Position numbers and translations under genes: made by a program
Source of the DNA: Megalopta genalis
Taxonomy: Eukaryota; Arthropoda; Insecta; Hymenoptera; Halictidae
Direction of reading: 5' to 3'
DNA length: 64,000 bases
NCBI RefSeq assembly: GCF_051020955.1
Contig: NC_135013.1
Location: forward strand, 43,405,087-43,469,086
Notes under the pieces: generated by a model
The model's database searches: none
Told to the model about the DNA's origin: nothing
What the model saw: only the letters and a program-made list of their open reading frames with translations
Shown: piece by piece, positions 49,619-60,747 of the stretch
Position numbering within the stretch: the stretch's first letter is position 1
How the letters are laid out: each line of letters opens with the position of its first letter

Positions 49619-52009
49619 GACAGTCCAGAAGTTAATCAGTGTAAATCGACTCGTCTTTCAAAATGAGTTACGCAATGTAAACATATCTATATCATAGGAT
49701 TTTTCGGTCGATAAATCGATATAGTCGATTTCTTCATAAATAAACAGTAGATAACAGCACTTATATTAACCACGGAATGATTAAACAAAACTTTTCACAG
49801 GAAATTGTTTTTTCTGAAAAAAGAACATTTTTCTTTTGTTTTTCTTCTGGTTATGTTCATTTGTGTGTTATGTTATAATAAAAATTGAGCTTTTCATTAT
49901 TAGTAACGTTGTTGTTTTTTATACAGCTAATTTCCAAAATCCTTATTTATTTCAATTTTTACATAGATTTTATTATGGCTATTATATCTATGACTATTAT
50001 ATCTATGACATAGATTTTACTAAAATCCATTTGGAATGATTAAGCAAGATGTTCTCCTATAAATGTAAAACATTAATGTTACAAGTACTAATGCAATGTT
50101 TAAACAAATAGTGAATCTTAACAATTTTAAGTAATTTTGAAGTTTGGATCACTATTACTGCAAAATACAGACAGATAGGTCACAGTATTATAGGATATGT
50201 TTCGTTTTAATTGGGCTCTCCTATTACCTTGCAACGTAATTCAATTATATACTCGAGATTCCTTGTAAATGTTCATGTATATATTACATACAGAATGGAT
50301 CATTAAGAGCAGACCGCACTAATACCTTTCGTTAAGTTCATGTTATTAAAGTGTGTATTGCTAGGATCATACGACATGATAACAAATTTTGCTATTAACG
50401 TTGTTCCTAATTTTTCTAATAGAAATCGAGTGAAATTTTAATAGTAATTCTATCTCATAATTGTTGGAAGTAAGAATGAATGAAACGCTCATGAATACAT
50501 TCATATATTCCTCTAATTATCAATGAAAGCTAGACGTGAATTGAATTTAAATCATTTGACTTTATGTGGTTTAAATGGTCCGAAAAAATCGAATGTTGGC
50601 ATCTTAATTTACTGTTCACATTAATGAAACAATTTTGGAAATACTGTTCGCAATGACACTACATACGAAAATATAAATCAGGAGGAAAAAAATTACATGT
50701 CGTATTTGTCCCTTTGAAGCTACTGATGTATGTATATGTGTGTGGTATACTCTTTTAATAACATAAACTCAATGGGAAATTTTAAGGTAGTGTCTGTTTC
50801 TTAGTGGAACTCCCTGAATATAGACTTATTGAAAGAAAACCTCTTTAGTTTTAGACTGAATGTTTCAGTTTCTATTATATAATACTTCGATAAATCTCGT
50901 TTACATGAAAAGTCTGCGATCACAAACAGTTTCGCAATTATCATTCCATTTGATAAGGAACGATACAATACACTCAAATTTCGGGGACCAAATAAGTATA
51001 AAAGAACAGCTGGAAATTAACAGTAGCCTCACTCCAAAATATTTTCATACCATTCTAGAGAAATCGTCTCTCTAATATTTTGCTGGATAACATAATAATG
51101 CTGCAAACAGTATCGGCTCGGTGAAATTGGTTACTCTTTTCGTTTTTGCTTTTATTTATCGTTGCGCGATCTTGCCTAGACAACAAATCTTATTAATTCA
51201 ACTTCGAGATGCTTGTAAGTATACTACCACGTGTGAAATGCGTATTACATGCAACGTACGACATAAGTGACGTGGCTGCAGCTATGTTCGAATGAAACTA
51301 CTATCTTAGTCGCCGTAGTTTTAATAGCAACTTTCGGCCACTTATGCCTACTCTGAGAATTGCATTAATAATCGAAACGTTCACAATCAAACGAGAAGTT
51401 GCTTCCTTGACTATTCCGATGCGATCCAAGTTGCAAAATTGTGCAATTTTTTGCAGCCTCGTGTTGGTCAAAGTAGACCTCGGCTATTTGAAATGAATAT
51501 AAGAAATAATTACTTAAAATAACTCGTTTCGAACCATTATTTGAAAATAAAAATAATATCAACACATTTGAAGTCATATTTCAAATATGACAATAGAAAT
51601 AGTCCTCAAAATAATATGCAACAAAAGGAATTTATTTCAAGAAACTTCTACATCAAAATTTGCTTTAAGCAAAATTCTTTCGTCATAAAGATATAATCCT
51701 TGAAATAATATGCAACAAAAAAATTTTACTTTAAGAAATTTTTATAACTATTTCTTCAAAAGATTCATCCTTGAAAGTTTTTTGCCTGGGTCGTATTATT
51801 ATAAAATAATTGTTACACTTCTGCGATATGTAGAAGAAGAATATTATTCTTTAGAAAAATGTTTCTTGTTATCACATAATCATTTAATGTAATAAAATCA
51901 GTTCTTTTTCTTAATTAGGATGTTAGTATAAATCTGACTAAGAACTCAGAATTATATCGCCATATAGTTTTTAAGAAGAATTTCACAGTTATCTCAAATA
52001 ATTATTTCA
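49619..52009. other. non-coding AT-rich stretch
   Basis: No exon or element boundary could be supported. A direct duplication ttatatctatgac occurs near 49,985-50,008. Confidence 0.45.
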
Positions 52010-52395
52010 AATAATTCAAAATTGAAATAACATTACTTCAAATATTATTTCAAATATTATTTCAAATAACATTCTTTTGAAAGTAATCACAGACATGGAA
52101 ATAATTATGAAATAACATAACGTATATATATATATATTATTTCAATTAACGTTCTTTTAAAAGTGATCACAGGCATGGAAATAATTATGAAATAACAACA
52201 TATTATCTAAAATATTATTTCAATTAATGTTCTTTTAAAAATGATCACAGGCATGGAAATAATTCTGAAATAACATAACATGTTATCTAAAATATTATTT
52301 CAATTAATGTTCTTTTAAAAGTGATCACAGGCATGGAAATGATTATGAAATAAAGTAATATGTTATTTGAAATAATAATTTAAATGATGTAATTT
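52010..52395. repeat. 79-bp tandem array
   Basis: About 4.5 units. The marker tcacaggcatggaaat occurs at 52,088, 52,168, 52,246 and 52,326 (periods 80, 78, 80). Each unit also contains ttatttcaa and gaaataac, which are complementary, so single units can form hairpins. The array ends a few bases before the ORF at 52,399. Confidence 0.9.
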
Positions 52396-52398
52396 CAA

Positions 52399-52863
52399 AT
52401 GTACCCAGGTCTGTGTTTGTTTAAGCGACAACACAAGATCGTAATGCAGGATTATGCACTTAATGCGAGATCCGTGAATATGAGGAACAAGCAGAAATGT
52501 CAACAACGCGACACGTACCGCGTACACATGTATGCACAAGATTTGTTAGGTTCAAGATGGTTCAGAGTGGCAGATCTTGTCGTAAAAAGTAGGTTTCGCA
52601 GAAAGGTCTTCGATACCAAGTCTGTGCGTGCTATTGTAGAATTTATGGCGTGGTTGAACATGCTGGCTGCCACGCGAAAGCTCATAAAAGTCGCACGAAA
52701 TCAGAACAGCTACTTCATCGCTATGCGAATAGAAAAGGCAAAATTTATGGCAGCCATTTTATCATGGAAGCTTCTTATAACCTCGCTGTTCCTGACAAAG
52801 CTTGATTTACTTAACACATTGACTGGTACACCGATACTGCGGGATTTTATACATTCGTGGTAA
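52399..52863 (+). CDS. hypothetical protein, 154 codons, single exon
   Basis: The longest complete frame apart from repeats. The product starts MYPGLCLFKRQHKIVMQDYA and ends LTGTPILRDFIHSW, then TAA. It is basic overall, with a central Arg/Lys-rich stretch (RFRRKVFD, AATRKLIKVARN) and a hydrophobic C-terminal third (AAILSWKLLITSLFLTKLDL) that could be a membrane helix or amphipathic anchor. An AATAAA lies at 52,889-52,894, about 25 bases past the stop, and base composition is more even than in the flanks. The sequence atgtacccag at the start could also be a splice acceptor, making this a terminal exon. I recognise no family. It could be a lineage-restricted gene, a retrocopy or a chance frame. 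Confidence 0.4.
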   Translation: MYPGLCLFKRQHKIVMQDYALNARSVNMRNKQKCQQRDTYRVHMYAQDLLGSRWFRVADLVVKSRFRRKVFDTKSVRAIVEFMAWLNMLAATRKLIKVARNQNSYFIAMRIEKAKFMAAILSWKLLITSLFLTKLDLLNTLTGTPILRDFIHSW

Positions 52864-52894
52864 AATACAAAAAGATTTATGTGTGCCAATAAAA

Positions 52895-53389
52895 ATTAAT
52901 AATATTTTGGTTCCATTTTCATCATTAAGAATCTTTGAAATAGTTTCTCTTATACTAGTCTTTATAAAATTAAGAATGAAAATGCAGATTTACGAAATTA
53001 AAATGAATCATTTCTAACTATACAAATAGAAAAGATTTATTACACCAATTACTTTTGAAAGGTTATACCTTCTACATTCTATTATTTAATAATATATGTA
53101 TATGCAGTTTTTTAATAGTTCTTTTAAAATTGAAAATCTTAAAAAATTGTTCGAAAGCTACTGCAACTTTCTTCATATTTCAATAAATCATTTTGATCTA
53201 TAATAATGTAACAACCTAAAATAAATAAAGTATTTGATAAATATACGTCTGTCATAGCAGTCAAAGTGTTAGCACATTGTAACTAAATGACATTATTTTT
53301 TTATCAGAACTAGAAACTAGATAACTAAATTTGGAATTAATGAACAAGTCTTTCTGTTGTCTTGAATACGAAATGAAGTTTCTGCTATA
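52895..53389. other. non-coding AT-rich stretch
   Basis: Nothing recognisable between the 154-codon ORF and the transposon at 53,390. Confidence 0.5.
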
Positions 53390-54229
53390 TAGGGTGGGGC
53401 ATTTGAAATGAGACACCTCAATAACTCGCTTGTTTTTGACAATAGAAAAAAGGTGTCAAACAAAAAGTCAAACTCGTTTTTTTAAATGGGATGACCTAAT
53501 TTTTTGTCCACATTCTGATAGAGCCTTTCAACACGAATACAATAACCACTAAGTGAAGATCATTCAATATCACAACATATGAACTACAATGAAAAACAAA
53601 TACTGGTATCTCTATCTACGAATCCTAATACTAATTAATCCTTTAACTAAATTGCAACTTTGCATTAACATTCGGTTTTCAAAAATGCATTATACAAATA
53701 TAGGTAAAGTAGATGTGATTTTCATTTACGGCAAATGTCATAAAGTTATAAGGGTAGCAATTTGCCGGTCGTGTTAGATCTTTATTGTCAATGTTTACAC
53801 AGATTGAAAAAATGTTTCATGAAGCGGGAAATGTAGCAAACAAAACACCCAATCGAGTTAAAACAGCAGTTAATGAGGCGAATGCGATAAATATTTTAGC
53901 CGCTGTAGAACAACATCCAAACTTGACCACGACAAAAGAATTTATTTTTCATTGTAGTTCATATGTTGTGACCTTCAACGATCTTCATTTAGTGGTCATT
54001 GTATTCTTATTGTAAGGTCTATCAGAATGTAAATAAAAAATTAGATCATCCTATTTAAAAAAACAAGTTTGACCTTCATATGTCCACCACGTCTGTATCT
54101 GTAAAAATATTATTGGCATCCAATGATGTGCCCCTCGAAATCAAACAACTTTTGTCCGACAATTTTCTTTCTATTGTCAATAAAAAAAAGAGAATTATTC
54201 AGGTATCTCGTTTCAAATGTCCCACCCTG
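53390..54229. mobile_element. Tc1/mariner-type element with long inverted repeats and partial transposase
   Basis: The ends agggtggggcatttgaaatg and, inverted, agggtgggacatttgaaacg are flanked by TA on both sides (53,388-53,389 and 54,230-54,231). The arms pair for over 200 bp, for example aacatatgaactacaatgaa (53,576) against ttcattgtagttcatatgtt (53,948). The right arm has about 90 bp extra. The 330-bp core keeps pieces of a transposase N-terminus: MHYTNIGKVDVIFIYGKC (53,684-53,737), and FTQIEKMFHEAGNVANK followed by RVKTAVNEANAINILAAV (from about 53,794), which resemble the DUF4817/helix-turn-helix region of insect Tc1/mariner-like proteins. The catalytic domain is absent, so it is non-autonomous. 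Confidence 0.8.
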
Positions 54230-54591
54230 TATAATATGACGCGACATTTTTGATATGTGCATGCGCTATACATCGGATAATAACGTGGATCAAGTTGTCA
54301 CCGGAAAATTTTGCGGAAAGCTCGCCAACGAAACGTGTTTCTGTGACTCGGCGAGCATATGAAAAATGTCGTTGCATGAATACAGTGATAGTAGTACGTG
54401 TCACGGTGCATCTGGAACACGCTTGTTTCCGCGAACACGTTTCCAAAGTTAAGTGGATGTCTCAGTATGCATTTACAAGCATCCGCAAAAACGTTTCTGT
54501 TGAAATATATTGCACTAAAAGTAACGTCTGACGAAAGCCACGAAGACGCGTCTATTGAAATCTTTAGTATAACATGTACACGAATCATTTA

Positions 54592-54748
54592 ATAATTCCA
54601 AAAAAGTATTCGGTAACTTCGGAAAAGTATTCAATAACTTCGAAAAGGTATTCGATAACTTCGAAAAAGTATTCAATAACTTCGAAAAAGTATTGAATAA
54701 TTTCGAAAAATTATTCAATAATTTCAAAAAAGTATTCAATAATTTCCT
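54592..54748. repeat. 21-bp minisatellite
   Basis: Seven to eight copies of aaaagtattcaataacttcg lie in a row, drifting to aatttc towards the right end. Because the period is a multiple of three, the minus strand is open through the array as a heptapeptide repeat (NTFSKLL). This is a by-product of the period and not evidence for a protein. Confidence 0.9.
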
Positions 54749-55304
54749 ACGGAAACATTTCTATCATTTCGGCAACTATAAACTCAAAAATATGGAACGG
54801 GTTGTTTTGACCTGTTCGCTAGTGTTAAGTAACGCTGGTTTATGGACACGCGCCGTAAAGTGGGAATAGGGAAAGATGCGATCGCAACCGAAACTATTTT
54901 ATTAATGAATAATGTATAATACTGTAATTAATACCGTGCAATGTGTTATAGTGTAATAGGTAACGGTAAGATAATGTAACAAATACGAAGCTTACTATTT
55001 AATGAACCTCGGAAATACGGTAACAGAAAAAGGGTAAAGAAGAGCAACGATTTGAACAGAAAATTAGTTCGACCGTTCCGAACAGAACGGAGACGTGTGA
55101 TTGATCGGAGATACGTCTTATTTCCACTTCGCGTTCGCAATCACATTTCAATTCTATATTATACGCAGGTTTATTGCTGGAACACTCCCTGGAAATCACG
55201 GATTCGGCACGCGAGGTCAGGACAAGCTTTGCACCTTTCCCCACTCCCTAACATTTCTGATACCGCGTACCGGTGTCAGAGTTCGCAATTACACGAATGA
55301 AATT

Positions 55305-55570
55305 TGATTTCGAATAAATTCTTCGAATAAAATTTTATTCGGCAAATACTTCGAATACACTTTGATTCGAGAAATATTGCGAATGAACTTTTCTGTAAAA
55401 ATTGATTCGAAAAATACTTCGAATAAATTCTTCTTGTGAAGTGTTATTCGAAATATTCGGAGAATTTATCCGATATAATGCTTGAATGAAATTTTATTTG
55501 AAGAATTTGGTCGAAACGTTTGTCGAATAAAATTTTATTCGTAGAATGCATTCGAAACATTTTTCTCCCT
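55305..55570. repeat. degenerate TTCGAATAAA array
   Basis: ttcgaataaa, ttcgaaaaat and attttattcg words recur irregularly on both strands over about 265 bp, for example at 55,324, 55,408 and 55,525. The period varies, with direct and inverted copies mixed. It looks like an old satellite or a collapsed foldback. Confidence 0.65.
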
Positions 55571-56251
55571 CATTCAGTTCGGGCATCATCGGTCGAAAGG
55601 GGTGGAAAAAGGTACAAGACTTGAACTGGTCTCACTAACAATTTCTTCGTTGCAAGTCTACTACGAATACTGTCGCACGTATTAATCGGACCTAAGTATA
55701 TATATATATATATATATGACTAGTACATGGTGTACGTGTCTATAGGAAACACATAGTAGTATCTACGAATTAAAATCGATAACGTAACCTTAGCTCTTAC
55801 GATCATTGCGATTCTCGTAAGTACTTACATTCTCATTGATGTGGCGCGAGCCTCGGCTCTCGTCTATGTTCCTTTTCGAACATTTGGATAAATATTCATT
55901 AACAACGCGTTACGACACTATTGACTCGGACCGCGAACAATCTCTTCAACTTTATTGTATTGTAACTAAGACATGAGGCAGTCCGACGCTGATTGATTTA
56001 CCTGCTCGACGGAGAAGACATCTTTTTTCCTGTGTCAATCAGCACACATGTTTGAAAATATTGACCGATGGATTGATCGATGGATTGATTGAATTAACAA
56101 CTTAAATGTTTCTTTAAGTAATTGAGTGATTAATGCGAATAGAAGGATTTCAACCAACGTTTCAAAAATATGTTAAATAACTTAATAGTTCTAATTGCCG
56201 TTAATATCTTAAGTGTCTACAAATTATATTGCGTACAAATATTTTATTTAA

Positions 56252-56366
56252 CTTTATAATTTATTTAAATTATATTTTCGGGCAATATAATTTATTTAAA
56301 TTACATTTGTAGACAATATAATTTATTTCAATTATATTTGGGGACAATATAAGTTATTTGTAGACG
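56252..56366. repeat. 31-bp tandem repeat
   Basis: About 3.5 copies of caatataatttatttaaatt plus an eleven-base variable tail. Unit starts at 56,283, 56,314 and 56,345 confirm a period of 31. Confidence 0.85.
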
Positions 56367-56420
56367 AACAAAGCTTCGAAAAAAAAGAAGAAGGTCGAAC
56401 AAAATTGAATAACATATCAC

Positions 56421-56623
56421 TAGACTGCGGATCTTTGTACAAAATAAATATATTCTGTATCAATTGTAACTGATAGATATCAGATGTACATTTAATTTTT
56501 CCTTTAATAATTTTAAGAAATCAACAATTGTGTACATCGGCACTATTCAATTGTTTTAATTTGCCCACTGTTTCAAATTGTACCCACTTGTTTTTGACAT
56601 AAATGCATAAAGTCCGCAGTCTA
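56421..56623. mobile_element. TAGACTGCGGA-family MITE, 203 bp (best terminal match)
   Basis: tagactgcggatctttgtac on the left and gcataaagtccgcagtcta on the right are near-perfect inverted ends. Behind them are the 'A' signature (aaaataaat) and the 'B' signature (tttttgacataaat). This copy best defines the family termini and suggests TA at both edges. Confidence 0.85.
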
Positions 56624-56763
56624 CATATCACTCTTTGGGAGTGGATCATACATTATATTCTTATACGAGTAAACGTGAAATTTAATACAATGGTACCTCG
56701 ATTATCCGAACATACGATTCGTATGCAAATAAATCAATTTAAAATATAATCATATTTAATACT

Positions 56764-56870
56764 ACAGTAAATTCTTCATAATTAACCCTCAGCTTATACA
56801 CAGAAATGGATAATTTGGAAAGTTTCCATTTCTGCATTCAAGCTGAGGGTCAATTAGGGAGAATTTACTA
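56764..56870. mobile_element. CAGTAAATTC palindromic MITE, copy 2
   Basis: acagtaaattcttcataatt and aattagggagaatttactac are inverted ends. Inner arms ccctcagctt / aagctgaggg pair exactly. About 107 bp, nearly a perfect hairpin. Confidence 0.8.
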
Positions 56871-57210
56871 CACAGTAATACGATAAATATACATTTATCG
56901 GCAGTTTTCTAATAACCATTTTACGGTCGAAGATCATCAGTTTAAAATTTATTTATTTAAAAATTGTTAATAATCCACTAAATTGTTTGGATATTTCAAC
57001 AGCAAACTCCACAGAAATTTTTTTTATCTATAGTATCTCAATTATATATACATGACTTATTGCAGTCTTATACATAGGACACATTGAACCTATTGGATTG
57101 TACCCTAATTACATCTGTAACGATGTTTTAATTATAATAATTTATAGAAGCTTAAAAATTATTTTGTAGAATGATATAGCTATTTTTAATGCACAGTCGC
57201 CATATATATA

Positions 57211-57577
57211 CAGGGTGCCCCAAAATTATGGTATTTCCGGGAAATGAGGATTTCTTGAGATTATTTGAAATAACTTTTTCCTTACCGAAAATGCAATCCG
57301 CGGCTTCGTTTACGAGTTATTAACGAAAAACGGTGACCAATGGGAGACGAGCTTGACTGGCATATTGCAGCCGCACCAATGAGCGGACGAAGACCAGTTC
57401 CGTTCATTGGCTCGGCCGCCTCGCGCCATCTAATCTCACCTCTCATTGATCAGTGTTTTTCGTTAATAACTCGTAAACGAAATAGGGGATTGCATTTTTT
57501 GCTAAGGAAAAAGTTATTTCAAATGACTTCAAGAACCCCTCATTTCTTGGAAGTACTATAATTTTGGGACACCTTGT
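57211..57577. mobile_element. CAGGGTGTCCC-type foldback MITE, copy 3
   Basis: cagggtgccccaaaattatg on the left and ataattttgggacaccttgt on the right. The arms match copy 1 (16.4 kb) over most of their length, including gagttattaacgaaaaac and tctcattg. The centre has drifted. It is flanked by TA. The open frame at 57,340-57,561 lies wholly inside and is not a gene. Confidence 0.85.
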
Positions 57578-58550
57578 ATATATACATATTGCCGTATATT
57601 CGAAAAAAATGTTGAGTTACTAGTAGGTACGGCACAGTTATTAAAAATTCTACTAATAAACTATTGGTGAATAAAGTGCAAATATAATTTATTATAAAAG
57701 TCATTAATGATTCAATCCAGAAATGTAACTAAACAACTATTCTAAGATCAAAACATCAATGTCCCTCAGATTAATTGACATAACCGAGGTTCCATGTGTC
57801 TCTGAAATGTTGAAATAAACGTGTGATATTTATCGATATACATTCTTCTAATTATCAGGAATTAGTAGGTATAATAATCATTGGTCGTAGCAAACTGAAA
57901 ATAAAAGAACAATTCGAACTCGAAGAAAATTCTATTATTGCTCATAAGCGTAATCTAAAAATGATTATTAAAATCTTCGTGATTAATTATTTAAGAACTG
58001 TCGAGCAGGCAATTAGCCAATGCGTGTAAAAGTTTTGAAGTGGCGTCCAACGGTCAACGAAGCTTATACATATATGTGTGTATGTATGCATGTATGTATC
58101 TACAAGTACTCCCTATACTCGTTCGTAAAGCGTAGCAGAAAATTTTGATCGATAGGCTAATATGCGATAATGTTAATCTGATTCTGAAATGTACAGATAC
58201 GTCGAATCTCTGTGACAGAACGCACGGAAATGAGTTGTACTGTTAACAATCAGCAACATAAGACTCATGCTGTAATCCATTTACGGGCAATCCAAGAATC
58301 TTGTTCAATTGATCGCTTCCGTTCAATTAATTCGCAACAACAACGAATCAGCAGCGGGCAACGATGTACAAATTCGTTTTCATGTCAAACTAAAATATGA
58401 TCGGAGTTACCCTTTCGAATGGTTATTAATTATTAGTCGATTGGTAAGCAGTGGTATTGTGTTGGACATAGGAATTGTGCGACGTTTTCGAAATTATATA
58501 GGGTCACCAAATTGCTAGCAAATTATTATTATATTGTTTTTGTTCTTTAT
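57578..58550. other. non-coding stretch with one weak exon candidate
   Basis: A frame open over about 58,309-58,443 runs to a donor-like GATTG|GTAAGC and encodes KLKYDRSYPFEWLLIISRL near its end. Upstream, cgaatcag at about 58,345-58,352 could be an acceptor. No partner exon was found. (TGTA)n-like simple sequence is at 58,065-58,100. Confidence 0.3.
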
Positions 58551-59360
58551 TTAACCCCTTACACTACGATTTCTATCAGAGCTACGTTGACTAACACTTC
58601 TTCGTCCCTAACACTAGGTTTACAGAGCACTAAAATTAGCTATTTTTTGTTGTTTCATAATAATACTTATTCAGATATTCATTCAGATTTTTAATAATTT
58701 CTATAATAATATACACTTGTCGATAGAAGTTAAGAAAAATATGAGTTAAAAAAAGAAAAAAGTTAAGAAAAAGATGCATATTCTTCGGTGTAGTAAACCT
58801 TCTTAACATAGGATAAAAATTTGTATCGTGTCAACGGAAATTTCTAATTCTTTTTTATACTTCTTTAATTTTTGTATTTTTATTTTATTTTGTATTTTTT
58901 ATTCCGTTTTTTTTTTTAATTTTCTTTTACTTTCATTTTTTCGCCGCATGCACTAAATAAAATAATATTACAATATAAACAATATGTTTCACTATGATAT
59001 GTACTTTTAATTTTATAAGAGATATAATTGTTAAAATATCAAATTTTCTTAACTTTTGTCGGTAATTGTATGTCCACTGAAACAAAATTGATTAAATATT
59101 CATAAATGTATCTTTACAATTGCACCAATGGCAAATTAAAAAATTTGAAACGTATCAAAATGAAGCGTTTCATAAACCTAATAAAACGTGACAACTTCTG
59201 ATTCTTGCATGTCTTCATTTATTTTTATCACTAAATTTTGATGGCAGGAGAATACAATTTTGTTTCAACTTAGAAGAAATTGAATTACATTCATGTTTAG
59301 TATTTCATGAATGTGATTTTCGTTACGAGTTTGACTCATTATTGTAGTGAAAGGAGTTAA
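58551..59360. mobile_element. piggyBac-like element with TTAA flanks, carrying a nested MITE
   Basis: TTAA (58,551) is followed by ccccttacactacgattt. The right end attgtagtgaaaggag is followed by TTAA (59,357-59,360). Interior blocks match the shorter copy at 49,217. A second, unrelated element (58,713-59,071) sits inside, accounting for much of the 806-bp length. No transposase frame. Confidence 0.7.
58713..59071. mobile_element. TTTACCGACAAAAGTTAA-type MITE, copy 2, nested
   Basis: The left end acttgtcgatagaagttaag and the right end cttaacttttgtcggtaatt are inverted. The interior shares ccttcttaacataggataaa and gcatgcactaaataaaataa with the copy at 26.0 kb, in the same orientation. It lies inside the TTAA-flanked element and so inserted later. 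Confidence 0.75.
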
Positions 59361-60425
59361 TAATGGTTACTTTCAGTATATAAATATTATAAATAATCGG
59401 TGTTTACCTATTCGATGAAATCGAGTTTGCGTAAGAAATGAGGAAGAATTCGTGAAACGTGCTTCAAAAGAATATTATACAATGTAGTATAGTTGACGTT
59501 AATATTTGCGAAGGACAAAAAAAAGTAATGAACGATTACTTTAATTTAGAGGATTTATGAATAAACCATTGGTACGCCTTATACCATTCTTTCATTGCAA
59601 CAGTTGACACGATATCACGCGAAAAAATGTCCAATCCTTGTACAACGAAAATATATATTGTAAACTCTATATATAAAGATTAATATCGAGAGAATTGTAA
59701 ATAATCAGCAGACGTTCGATAGGTTATAAAAAGAAAAAAAATAGATGGCAGCATGAGACTTGTAACAGGATCAAGATATATTTAATTACCCGCAATCTTG
59801 AATAATCATAGCTTTAACGAAGAGACCAAATATAGTTTATATTCTCTGAGAATGGGACAGTCTTAAGGAAGATGGAATTCTGTAATTTTTTGCGAGAAAC
59901 AATACCACAGGCGTGTTTCAATGCGAACGTAGTATTTTTCTATATAAATATGTATACTCTGATGATCATGAAGTAGATCAGTGCTGTATTAAACAATCGT
60001 TTGATCCACGATGCTCGTAATAAGTTGTGCAATCCCTATATTTATTATCCGCAAACTCGCGTAGAAATTTAGCGAGAGGAGAAAGCATATAATAATGTTG
60101 CAGGATATCGAATACTTATAAACAACGCATGTTTCAATAAATGAAACGTGTATCGGAACGTTGCCTAACATTCGACAAATTAGCGTCTCCTTATTTGACT
60201 CGAACAAACGCGAACAAATGTTAAGTTCTCAAAAGTTTTGTCGTTCCTCTGAGGTGTCAATAAATGTAGTCTGTTAGTCATTTTTCAATAAAATTATGTT
60301 TCTCAACTGACAATTCTTTGCCTATTAATCAACTGATATTTCAACCTAACGAATCAGTTAAATATTTTATTTTATTTTGTAGAAAAATGTTTATTTTTCA
60401 TATCTTCATTATTTTACACACTACT
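59361..60425. other. non-coding AT-rich stretch
   Basis: No gene or repeat boundary recognised. Open frames at 59,989-60,207 (-) and 60,318-60,548 (+) are AT-driven. Confidence 0.5.
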
Positions 60426-60747
60426 TACACTTACCGAAAAAAGTTAAAAAGCTTTAACATTTCAATAAAATTTGATACTTTAATAAATGTACGTCTTATT
60501 AAAATAAAAGTTTTATGTAGATATAACCTCGATATAATCTTGACATAACCTTAACAAATAAAAAAAAAATAAAAACAAAACAAGATTTTAAGTGAAAAAT
60601 AAATAAAAAAAATAAAAATACAAAAATAAAATGAATATTTTCATTGACACAATATAAATTATCTTATATTAAGAAGGTTTGCTATAGCTAATAATATGCA
60701 TCTGTGTGAAATGTTTTTTAACCTTATTTTATCAATAACAGTAAATA
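60426..60747. mobile_element. TTTACCGACAAAAGTTAA-type MITE, copy 3, inverted
   Basis: The interior reads in the opposite sense to copies 1 and 2: attgacacaatataaatt and ttaagaaggtttgctat mirror their tgtcaacg and aaaccttcttaa. The left terminus cttacacttaccgaaaaaag is clear. The right terminus is eroded. Confidence 0.65.

Larger units (their letters stand above)
54230..56251. other. stretch with minisatellite, degenerate array and GC-richer pockets
   Basis: Outside the arrays at 54,592 and 55,305, the pockets at 54,290-54,590 and 55,050-55,310 are open in several frames on both strands. The acceptor-like atacgcag at about 55,161-55,168 precedes frames open to about 55,300, but no donor or homology supports an exon. 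A (TA)n tract is at 55,697-55,717. Confidence 0.35.

Noticed and set aside
54515..54739. Minus-strand frame with heptapeptide repeats (NTFSKLL)
   Set aside because: It is produced by a 21-bp minisatellite whose period is divisible by three. No start, splice or homology support.
55052..55307. Overlapping frames after an acceptor-like atacgcag
   Set aside because: Three frames are partly open, there is no donor, and no homology was recognised. More likely chance in a less AT-rich pocket.
57340..57561. Open frame of 73 codons
   Set aside because: It lies entirely inside a palindromic MITE, and its 'protein' is the arm and loop of the hairpin.
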